From Blattamonas nauphoetae (Eukaryota > Preaxostyla > Oxymonadida), in the NCBI GenBank assembly GCA_033064195.1, contig JARBJD010000061.1:1-64000 (forward strand): 64,000 bases of DNA. The letters run 5' to 3'. Below the pieces are notes generated by a model. The model did no database searches, was not told where the DNA came from, and was given only the letters and a program-made list of their open reading frames with translations. This document shows, one piece after another, positions 44,001 to 53,311 of the stretch; positions within the stretch are counted from its first letter, which is position 1; each line of letters starts with the position of its first letter. The translations under genes were made by a program, and so were the position numbers.

Positions 44001-46168
44001 CAGCTCGACTAGTTCTGAATTGCATTGTAATTTTTCAGAAATGTACTTTAATTTTTCAGAAATGAACATAATTGTTCAGAAATGAACAGAGATTGTTCAG
44101 AAATGAACAATGATTCTTCACAAATGAACAGTGATTTTTCTGAAATGAACACTAATTTTTCAGAAATGGATGATCAAAATGAGTTGTCCAAATGCAATTT
44201 CGTAACCATATTCAGTCTTCTGAACATTGAAAAAAGGTTGATCGGACCCTTAAACTGTCTCAAAAAATTACGCGTAACCATTTTCGAATGTGACATCAGA
44301 TGATAAACGGAGAAGATTTTTCTGGAAAACCATCGTGAAATTTCATGGAACGCTCCTTTTCTCTCATCGATGATGAATCTGAGACTGACGAGTCTCAAAA
44401 CTCACCGATCACCGAAAGACAAATACAATACCAATCTCTCAACGAATCGGATGGATGGTTCTTTGGTGATGAAGTTGTTGATTGTGAATCTGGGATGGAA
44501 AGTCAGCAGGATGGGCTTCTCACAGGCGGATTCAGTCAGGATTTTATTCGAACAAGTCTCAAACGATCGAAAGATGAACTTCGAAGACTCTTGCCAGAAA
44601 GAATTGAAGCAGTTGATAGTGCAAGCCCACCTGAACCTCTTATTCCACAAGATCCTCATGAGTTTGTTGAACTACCAGCTCCTCAGAAGATGAAACGTGG
44701 TCGTCCAACTTCTCGTCCTGCCCCAAAGCCCCGACGATCTTACACCATTCTCACGCCTCGTGAACGCGACTTGGTCCTCGATGAAGTGAAGGAAGGGAAG
44801 AAGTACGATTTGATTGTCGAAAAGTGGAACATCTCGAAAGGAACAATCAACAACATCGCATCTGGAAAACCTGCTCCCAAACCTCGTGGGGGAGCAGTCT
44901 ATCGAAAAAATCACTCCAGAAATTTCACGATCAATGAATGATGCAATTCTTCAAAACCCACTCTTGAAGGGAGAAGAACTCAAAACTCTCGTCGAGGATA
45001 ATCATGGAACATCCGTTGCAGTGTCGACAATCAATGCTCACCTAACTTCACCAAAAATGGTGGAACACGGGTGTACAAAGTTCACTGTGAAGAAAGTCGA
45101 GCTGCTCCAACACGAACGCAATTCGGAGGAAACAAAGGACGCGAGACTCGACTATCTTCAGCGATACGCAACAACATTCTCTCAAGGTGGATTTGCTGTC
45201 TACATCGACGAAACTTCCTTCAACAAGACCTGCTTCCAAAATCAAGGTCGTGCTCCAATCGGTCAGCGTTGCCTTCAACGAGTTCGTCGATTGCAAACTG
45301 AAAATCTCACTGCAATCACAGCGATCTCTGAAGCGTGGGGTGTTGTTCATGTGACGTGGGTTCAAGGAACTGTGTCTGCCCTTGAATTCCAACATTTCCT
45401 CCTCTCACTTTTTGAGTCCCTTCAAAGAAGAACGAATGAAAGCTGCACACTGATTCTGGACAATGTTGGCTTGCATAAGACGGATGAGGTGAAAGAGCTC
45501 ATCAGATCGAAAAATTACACAACTCTGTTCACTCCACCAAATTCCTGTGAGCTGAATCCGATCGAGTACGTCTTTGGCATGTGGAAAGGTGGGAGTTCGA
45601 TTCCTTCTCATGTCAGAACAGAGGATCAACTGCGGATTCATCTTTCGGAATCTCTCAGTGCAATTCCTCATCGTAAGATATCCGCGGCCATCAGATTTGT
45701 GTCTCTCAGACTTCATCCAATTGTCGCTCGCCGAGGTGATTTGGCTCTCAATCGAACACAAGAACAGTTCAACCGCGATTCGAACGGCCCACAAGCTCCA
45801 AGTCCGCAAGCAATCATGCCACCAGACCAAGGACCACGAGTGGAAGAACCTGAAGAATAAACTGCTTCATCAATAATTCACCACACAAGAGTGTTTCCCT
45901 TCGTTCTGTCAGTCTTTTCTAAAACGAGTGGTCTAAAATAAAGCCGAAAAAGAGCCGTTCATTTCTGAACAATCACTGTTCATTTCCGAATAATCATTGT
46001 TCATTTCAGAAAAATCACTGTTCATTTACGAATAATTCATGTTCATTTCTGAAAAATTAAAATTCATTTCTGAACAATCATGTTCATTTCTGAACAATCA
46101 AAATACATTTCTGAACAATTATGTTCATTTCTGAATAATTAAAATGCAATTCAGAACTAGTCGAGCTG
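44001..46168 (+). mobile_element. Tc1/mariner-type DNA transposon nested in E3
   Basis: 2168 bp flanked by TA on both sides (43999-44000 and 46169-46170). The terminal inverted repeats begin CAGCTCGACTAGTTCTGAAT and are perfect for 26 bp. Inside both ends lie arrays of the motif TTCAGAAATGAACA and close variants (about 44030-44165, and 45955-46145 in inverse orientation), probably transposase binding sites. It encodes one DD34E transposase. Confidence 0.92.
44345..45860 (+). pseudogene. IS630/Tc1-mariner DD34E transposase with one frameshift
   Basis: The N-terminal frame (44345-44941) has an AT-hook (KRGRPTSRPAPKPRR) and a helix-turn-helix (LTPRERDLVLDEVKEG, then NISKGTINNI). The C-terminal frame (from about 44893 to 45860) holds the DDE domain: VYIDETSF, LILDNVGLH and CELNPIEY, with 34 residues between the second Asp and the Glu. 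The frame change falls at a run of five G at 44888-44892, so a one-base indel is the likely single lesion, or a sequencing error. Otherwise the gene looks full length (about 500 residues). Confidence 0.88.
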
Positions 46169-46729
46169 TATCTGGCCATAGTGTTGATGAGCCTAGTTTG
46201 TCATGGTGGATTCATGAATGTTGTTGAATTTGCTGGTATCCCAAAATTTTGTCGAGTTTAGTGGCTCCAATCAGATATTGCGTTTAACAGGAGACCACAA
46301 AGTGTACCCTCGTCGCAAAGAACTCCATATTTCTAACGTCATATTTGCATTGATCTTTCGATTTGGTTGGCGGATTTCTTGTTGATTTGCCCACTATGCA
46401 TAATTGGACGATGACTTGTCACTTCGTATCTGGGGATTTCTCCCTCAAAAACTGGAATTTGCAGCTTTGTTCGAGAACCTGTGTCCGAGAGAAGAGTTGA
46501 AATGCGGTTCATTTAATCAGTCATCGAGCAAGTCCAAGCTTGATTTGGGTGTTGTCAACCAGTATAGAAAGGGTTTCATGAATAGTAGTTGGTTAGTTTG
46601 CGACGAGGACATGTACGTATTCTGTTTTGTTTGATCTTTCGGTAGGCCACCCATTGTATATTTCCACGTCACCGGTCTCAGTTGTTAATGAAGCCCTGGT
46701 TTGTTGGGTGTCAGAGCGTAGCGATGACA

Positions 46730-47117
46730 AACAAGGGAGCGACTTGAAGTGGCAGTGGCAGAGAACGAAGATCAGCTGAGGGTGGTTTCTGGGAAGGTCG
46801 AAAGGAAAGGCCCGAAGGAGTTCTCGGTTGCTGAGATTGAGATCTGCTTGGCGAGAACCGAAGACATGCGGAGCTTCCGGAAGAAGAGGGAAGAGCAGAA
46901 GAAGGTGCGATTGGCTGAGGAACAGAAGATTCTGGAGCGACTGAAGTCAGACGAGAAGAAGAAGCAGAAAGAGAAAGACAAATCAGCGGAGAAGGAGAAG
47001 AAGCGGGAGAGAGAACTGCAGCGTTTCAAGCAAGAGGAGCTGCGTCTTCTGCGGAAGGAGGAGAAGGACAGACAGACTGTGTACCCTTCCTCGTTCGTCT
47101 TCACACTCGACGGCTAG
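46730..47117 (+). pseudogene. Coiled-coil gene fragment, 5' end cut by E3
   Basis: The frame is open right up to the E3 boundary, where it begins T-R-E-R-L-E-V-A. It encodes about 125 residues, mostly a Lys/Glu/Arg-rich coiled coil (EKEKKRERELQRFKQEE), ending SSFVFTLDG. It resembles the coiled-coil linker that precedes the SPRY-like tail in the gene at 53312. It is probably the 3' exon of a gene whose front was displaced by E3 and E4. Confidence 0.55.
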
Positions 47118-47353
47118 CTGTACGGGCCTTGCCAACGCCTCCGCCTGTGCCACTTCCAACCACCCGACTATCGCGTGGACAACAAACTCAACATCGCCAC
47201 CTTCTTTCAGCGGTAGGACGTGTCTTTCTTGGTTTTGCCTCGCTTTCTTTGTTATCACATCATCTGTCTCTGATTCATCTTTTGAAGAGATTTCACAACC
47301 GAGTTTTGGTTGGATCTCAAATCGAATTCAACAGGTTAGAACTATCAAACAGG

Positions 47354-49050
47354 ATGTCAGAATCGATCAAAGTCCCCGATGGATGTGTGTTCTTTTCTTT
47401 CCATTTAACCGAATTCATCGTGGTGTTGATTTGGTGTTTGGGCAGATTCATTTGTCCGTGAGATCAGCTCTGGTGGATTCGGAAGTGTTGTTGAACTGAT
47501 TGAGAATTCAACTCAGAAGCATTATGCTGGAAAGATGATTCCGTGTGTGACAGCAAAAGACAAGGAACGAATCGATCGTGAAGTTAATCGACTTCGAAAG
47601 TTCGCGCATCCGGGAATTGTTGGACTGAAAGACTTGGCATCGACAGACAACATGAAAGTGATTGTGATGGAACTGGGAGGACAATCTCTCGCGGAGATAG
47701 TTCGAGATCACAGATCTCGTGAGGTTCTTGTGGCTCGCGATGTTTGTGATTTTTTAGTCATCTTTCGTTGCTTTTTTGATTGTTGATGAATTCTTTCCGT
47801 CTTTCCTTTTATTTGATTATTCTTCTGTTTGTATTTTTGTTGTATTCAGGTTGTTTATCGAGTGATGGTGGATGTGTGTTTGGCGTTGAACTTGATGCAC
47901 AACGATTCAAGCGGAGGAACAGCACATGGAGATGTGAAGATGGAGAACATTCTTCTGTTCCCTGGGGGACACTTTAAACTGTGTTTGTCTTTCTCCTTTC
48001 ATTTCTTTCTTCATTTTTTCCTGATGATTGTGATTCATATGATTTATGTTCTTTTGTTCGTTCAGGTGATTTAGGGGCGGCGGAATCGGAAGATGTGAGC
48101 AGCACGCGTTCGGTGATGTCTCAACTGTATGTGTCACCGGAACGAATAGAGTCGGACACAGGAAGGGCGACGTGCTCATCGGATGTGTGGGCGTTGGGGA
48201 TTGTTCTTCACTGGCTTCTGTTTGGAGAACAGCCTTTCAAGAGCAAATCGCTTCTGAAACTGGGTCAAGAGATCTCGTCATTCCGTGTTTCTCAGATTGG
48301 GTCAGATTGTGGAGGAGAAGAACGAGCACTTCTGATGCGAATGCTGGATCCAGTTTGACTCTTCTTTTCGATATTTCTTCTCTCTTCTTTCTTCCTTTTC
48401 TTCATCTATTGTGTTTTTCTTATTTACTGTTCAGAACCCCGAGACTCGAGTGACGAGTTGTCAATTGTGTTCATTTGGAGTGTTTCGTTGCCTTGTGAAC
48501 ACTCCCTCAGCTCTTTGGAGACTGAAAGACGCCGACGATAAAGAACTCCATTCCGAAAACGAGAAATTGAAGCAAGAACTCCAATCCACTGAGAAGAAAT
48601 GGAAGAAAGAACTCGAAGTGGCTCTGACTGTCACTCACAATCGGAGACGAACCGAGGAACGATTTCTCAGTTGGGATCATCTCGTCCAGTCTGAGATACA
48701 ATGCTCTCACAAACTACTTTCCCAATCTGACGGGAGGAGCAGGATGGGAATTATATCCATCGTATAGACATGCCGTGCAGAACAACAAAGTGACTCACGA
48801 AGGATCAGCATGTTTGTCAGGAAGAAAGAGACAGCGAGTGGTGTTGGAGGCAGATGGACGAGAAGGAAAGCGAACATTGAAACTGTCGCAAGATGGTGAG
48901 ACACAGCCAGTATTCTTCACAAACATTCCTGTTCCCTTCCGATTCGTCGTCTATCTATACACGCATCCGTGTGCAGTTGAGATTGTGTCCACGGAAGTGC
49001 TTCGAGAGCCATCGATGGTTGGAGGGAGTTCGAAAGTGGTGATGGACTAA
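47354..49050 (+). CDS. Protein kinase with coiled coil and SPRY-like tail, five exons
   Basis: Exons are 47354-47384, 47446-47741, 47850-47982, 48066-48352 and 48435-49050, with introns of 61, 108, 83 and 82 nt. The kinase core reads in order: glycine loop SSGGFGSV, lysine YAGKMI, hinge MELGG, catalytic loop HGDVKMEN (Arg of HRD replaced by Gly), KLCDLG in place of DFG, YVSPERI in place of APE, SSDVWALGIVL and the DPVNPETRV end motif. Lys, both Asp and Asn are kept, so activity is plausible. A short coiled coil follows, then a tail shared with the gene at 53312 (VVLEADGREGKR, then NIPVPFRFVV), SPRY-like at best. Near 48735 the frame must change, and about 70 residues of the tail domain seem missing; an unrecognised intron or an internal deletion are both possible. 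Confidence 0.75.
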
Positions 49051-49084
49051 TCCGAGCTCTTCGCACCCCGAACTCGCTTTCATT

Positions 49085-51568
49085 TCATTCCTCTTGCTTT
49101 CAAGATTGTTCAAGAAGACAGCGAGAGTATGTTCATTGAAGGAGATAGGGATGGATCGAACGAGGAGAGAGTGGAGTCCGATGACTGGAGTGTAAATGAA
49201 CTTCCGCACACTGCAGATAGTCAGATCAGGGTGTCCACCAAAGAAAACGTCTGGATTCTCACGGAGACACCGCTCGAAAATCAGATCCATCGGGAAGAAG
49301 GAGAGTCTGTGTTTGGGGGCGATTGATGTGTAGTTAAGGTGGAACATTGGATGTATTTGAAAAGCCAACTTGCCCGGAACATGGTTTAAATCGATTACGA
49401 TGGATTCTGTGAGCTCAGATGGGAAACAATACCCATGAAATATGGACAACATTTCGGCGAAGAAGATGTGGGAAATTGTGAATGTGAGTTTGGATTGTAT
49501 CTCGTTGGACCAGGGACCTGGTTGACCTGCGAGACGATCCATCACTCGATGGTTTTTCTCAAACTGGAGAAGGAAGTCTGATGTCCATTTTCTGGTCATT
49601 GATGTGTTGATTGAGAAAAAACATTCAAAACGTGGAAACAGGCGTCATCGAACAATGGTGTGTCAGTCATGTCTGCAGCCAGAAACACATTAAAAGTGAA
49701 ATCATCCACACGCATGCTTGGTCCAGTCCTTCCTTTGATTTGTGGGTCAAACCAAGTTCGCCACAAGTTCAAGAGTGTTCGTTGTTCAACCTGTGTTCCA
49801 TCTCGAAAAGCATTTCGGAGAGTTCGGAACTGGTCAGCACGTGGATCAAGAACGGGAAGGAAGTTGATGATTTTGAGGAAGAGATTAGCACACACAACTG
49901 CAATCATCTGACTCGAGTGATTAACACCAGCGATGACGAGTGTTAAGAAGCTGTCCTGATCGTCGATGCATTGTGTCGACTTTGTAGATCGGATGACTTC
50001 CCAACATCGAGTCAGAGTCTGCATCAACTTTTTGTCGTTTGTCTCGTTGAAGACTGATGGACCGAATGTCTCGTTAAGAGAAACTGGTGTTCGCGAATTA
50101 GCATACCATATTTCCAGTTCTTTTTCTGGGGTAATGTCTCTTCGAAGGACATACGGGAAGGATTTGATTTGTGGTCTGGAGAGAAGGGTATGGAGAACTG
50201 TGAGGATCTCAAGAGAATGAATGCTGGACGCTTGTCGCAAGGGGTGTTGATGAAGTTGATGTGGCTGGGGTGAGGAGAGGATTTGAGCGTCTGAAGATGA
50301 AGAGAAGAATTGAGAGGGGAGCTGAGTGTCACTCGAGATTGTCGATGTGGTGTGGATGGAGCTGTTGAACACAAAAGGAGGATGAGACAGTTCAGAACGA
50401 CGATCCTCCGACGAAGACTCAGCTCGACTGCTCTCTTCGATTCGAGGCGGGGTGGCTCGGAGTTGATGGTTCACTTGGAGAACTTCGAGAGTTGGTCGGA
50501 AACAGCGAGATTGAAGAAACGAAAGATCCGTCTGAAGAACAATGAAGGGACAACGAAGACACACCAATGCCGTCACACCCTTCTCCACCATCTCCATCAT
50601 CGTCACCCATTCTTTCCAGTCGAAGTGCAGATTTCTCACGACCTCCAAAGAATGTATTTCCTTCACCTCGTCCACCGCATTCAGAAGCTGCTCCGACCTC
50701 TCAACATCACTTCCACGCAGAAATGAATGGGGGGTGAGAACGAAACTGTCACGATTGAAGGGGTAAAGGACAGAGCGACAGAAAAGATGAGCGAGATGGG
50801 TGTTGAGATAGAGTTCGATACCAGGATTAGATTCAAGAACGCCATCACATAGGTCAAGAAAATATTGGGAATAATCTTGTGGAGACGAATCATGAAGAGT
50901 AAGATCACCCGAAGCGACAAAGTGTTCGAGAAGGGCAACCATGATGTGCGAGTAAACAAGAGCTTCGTTGATGTCGTCAAGTGGGAGAATCAGTTGCTTC
51001 TTTTGGTCGAGAGTTCGGTGGATGTCCAAAAAGAACGAGGAGATGGTGGAGAAGTCAGAAGCGAGGGAACCTGAGATTGATTGTGGTTCCCGTTCTGTGG
51101 AGGAAGGATCTGCACATCGAGTGAAGAAAGAGGAACAACAAACCGATTAAAATTGTGGCGGATCCGTCAATTCGGATATTTTCAAAGGAAAGAGGTGGCG
51201 CAGAGCGATCGTGTTTTCTGAACAATTCCACGCCAATCGCTGCTTCAATAAACCATTCCATCAATCTCTGCAGGAAGTCAACAAAGAAACAGACACCACA
51301 CCGTCCAAGGAAATTCGTTATTCCCTCTCACAAACTCCTCCATGAACGATGAAAGAGATTCGTTCCGGATTTCCGAAGAAAGTGCATATTGGTCCGTATT
51401 ACTGCCAGTACAGTTGATTGAGCCTGAAAAATCTGTGTTTAGTGAGATTGAAATTGGATCGTTCATTTCGGTGGTGGTTGTGGTCAAGACAAAGTCTGGA
51501 TGAAATGAGAGCAAGAATGTGGAGATAGATGATAATACTGGGATAACGGAGAGTGTGTGATTATTCAA
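49085..51568 (-). pseudogene. Helical paralogue C, 3'-truncated
   Basis: Same exon plan as paralogues A and B. Exon 1 ends at 51302, exon 2 is 51267-51144, exon 3 is 51109-50565, and exon 4 starts at 50531; the introns are 34, 34 and 33 nt. The start ATG used in A and B is TTG here; an in-frame ATG lies upstream at 51568. A one-base shift in a T run near 49617 breaks exon 4. Similarity to A and B stops near 49090, about two-thirds through the protein, where the converging kinase gene's 3' end begins. The missing end looks like a recombination or deletion junction. Confidence 0.75.
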
Positions 51569-51867
51569 GAGTGAATGTTGTATACCTAAACCTAGTATCT
51601 TCTGATTGATACGGTGACTGATCGTTTGATTTTGGGGACTGTTATTCGCCTGATCATAATCTCCACAAAGTGCGCTCTGCTCACTGTTTTTTGAAATGGT
51701 GAGAAAACATCATGAGATACCAACGTTGACAAAAACACTTGGAGGACTTCACAATTGCTTGGAAGTGGAAAAGCGAAGAATTCTTGGAAGGAAAAAGCGC
51801 CTCGAAGGAAACTAAAGTTGAGTGTTAAACAGGACAGATAAATGTCCAAATATGCAAACAGAAAGGT
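51569..51867. other. Intergenic, about 300 bp
   Basis: Lies between paralogue C and the MetE-like gene. No convincing gene or repeat was found. Confidence 0.5.
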
Positions 51868-52995
51868 TTAGAGTGAACCAAAAACGTCTTTCGCGATCTT
51901 CACGATGTGATTCAGTTTGGCGTACTGTTCGTCCTCAGTGAGGCAGTTTCCGTCTTCCGTTGAAGCATAACCACACTGCGTTGAGAGACACAGACGCTCC
52001 TTCGGGAAATATTTCGCTGCATCGTCAATGCGAGCTTTGATCGCTGCTTCGTCTTCAAGCTTCGCAAACTTCGACGAGAACACGCCGAGAACAATACGTT
52101 TCTTCCCAGCTGTGTCGGCCTTCGCGATACTTGCAAGAGCCTCGAATGAGCCAGAGCGTTCGTCGTCGTATTCCATGAAATATGCGTCGACTTCCAGACG
52201 AGCAATATAGTCAGCCACAGGGTAGTAAGGACCCGAAAAGCAATAATCAGACTTGAAGTTACCCTTGCAGATGTGCATGGTGACGAGAAGGTCGGCGGGG
52301 CGTCCAGAGAGGGCGAGGTTGGTGACCTTCACACAACGTTCAGCGTCTTCGAGGATTTTCGCTTTCTGAGCCTCCGGAGCATCAGAAAGGAGGATTTGAG
52401 AGAACAAACCCCACATGGTATCATCGATCTGGAGGTAGCGGCAGCCACGGCGGTAGAATTCAGCGATCGTTTGTTTGTACGCCTTTGCGACATCTTCAAT
52501 GAATTCATCAGCGGACGCATAATCGGCAGGTGGGAATGGGCCAGGATCAGAAGCATAAAGAAGCATGACAGGAGAGGGAATGGTCTGTTTGGCGACACAG
52601 CCAGCGGGGACGACACTCTTGAGGTAGTCGAAATGTCCAAAGAAAGTATGGTCGGGGTTGTATGAGACACGACCTGTTACTTTGAAATTCTCTGGTGGAA
52701 GTTCGCAGGAATGGAAATTAAATCCCTTTTCGGTTTGGACATGCGAGACACCATTCAGTCCGAGGAGGAAGTCAAGGTGCCACCATTTACGACGGAATTC
52801 ACCGTCAGTAACAGCGATCAGGCCAGCTTCAGCTTGTTTCTTCACAAGATCGGCAATCTCGACGTCTTCAACTGCTTTCAACTGCTCGGCCGAAATCTCG
52901 CCAGCTGCTTTCTTGATGCGGGCATCCTTGATGGCTTGAGTCCGAAGGTAACTTCCAACATGGTCTGCACGAAATGGTCCGTTGATTTTTGACAT
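51868..52995 (-). CDS. MetE/UROD-like (YxjG-type) methyltransferase family protein
   Basis: 375 residues, no intron. The start is set at MSKINGPFRADHVGSYLR, where family similarity begins; the frame is open for 32 more codons upstream but without family features. The motifs are those of cobalamin-independent methionine synthase C-terminal-like proteins: DHVGSYLR near the start, VTDGEFRRKWWHLDF, LQIDDTMW, MHICKGNF with zinc-ligand type His and Cys, YFMEYDDERSG, and CLSTQCGYAST with the last Cys. The length fits stand-alone YxjG-like enzymes, not full MetE (about 750 residues). The likely role is methyl transfer to a thiol; the substrate is unproven. The bacterial type and lack of introns suggest lateral transfer. 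Confidence 0.88.
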   Translation of the reverse strand: MSKINGPFRADHVGSYLRTQAIKDARIKKAAGEISAEQLKAVEDVEIADLVKKQAEAGLIAVTDGEFRRKWWHLDFLLGLNGVSHVQTEKGFNFHSCELPPENFKVTGRVSYNPDHTFFGHFDYLKSVVPAGCVAKQTIPSPVMLLYASDPGPFPPADYASADEFIEDVAKAYKQTIAEFYRRGCRYLQIDDTMWGLFSQILLSDAPEAQKAKILEDAERCVKVTNLALSGRPADLLVTMHICKGNFKSDYCFSGPYYPVADYIARLEVDAYFMEYDDERSGSFEALASIAKADTAGKKRIVLGVFSSKFAKLEDEAAIKARIDDAAKYFPKERLCLSTQCGYASTEDGNCLTEDEQYAKLNHIVKIAKDVFGSL

Positions 52996-53311
52996 TTGTC
53001 TGATAATTCGACTTTTAGAGAAAACTGAGGAAGATAACGAATCGCTTATTTCGGCTCTCACCCTTATTTTGTCATCTTCTTCAACAAACAAAAAGTGGCG
53101 GGTCCATAAACATGAACCACACAGTATTCACCGTTTTTTGATGGATCTGGTTAGATCGAAAGAAGGTCCGATTGAGGATGATGAGATGACATGAAAAACG
53201 CAAAGAGAAGAAAGACAAACGATTTTGGCAAGAAGTACATCGACTCCGTGAGTGAAGGAATCAATCAGACCTAACGGTGACAAGTCATTTCTGCTCATCC
53301 ATTCTAACCTT
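52996..53311. other. Intergenic, 316 bp
   Basis: Upstream region of the MetE-like gene (minus) and 3' flank of the coiled-coil/SPRY-like gene (minus). No separate gene was recognised. Confidence 0.5.

Larger units (their letters stand above)
41708..46729 (-). mobile_element. E3: DIRS-architecture element without recognisable coding, with a nested transposon
   Basis: Inverted repeats of about 63 bp (41711-41772 and 46644-46707). The right side has a 22-nt outer extension. The internal complementary region at 42062-42141 joins the complements of both outer ends and lies near the left end, so the element points to the minus strand. Inside are a 226-bp tandem array and a Tc1/mariner transposon; without the transposon it is about 2.85 kb. 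No retroelement enzyme is recognisable. The terminal CAAACCAG core and part of the interior (about 41760-41890) resemble E1 (about 8520-8640), so E1 and E3 are one family. Confidence 0.68.

Noticed and set aside
44345-44941. Stand-alone AT-hook DNA-binding protein
   Set aside because: It is the N-terminal part of the adjacent transposase, separated by one frame change.
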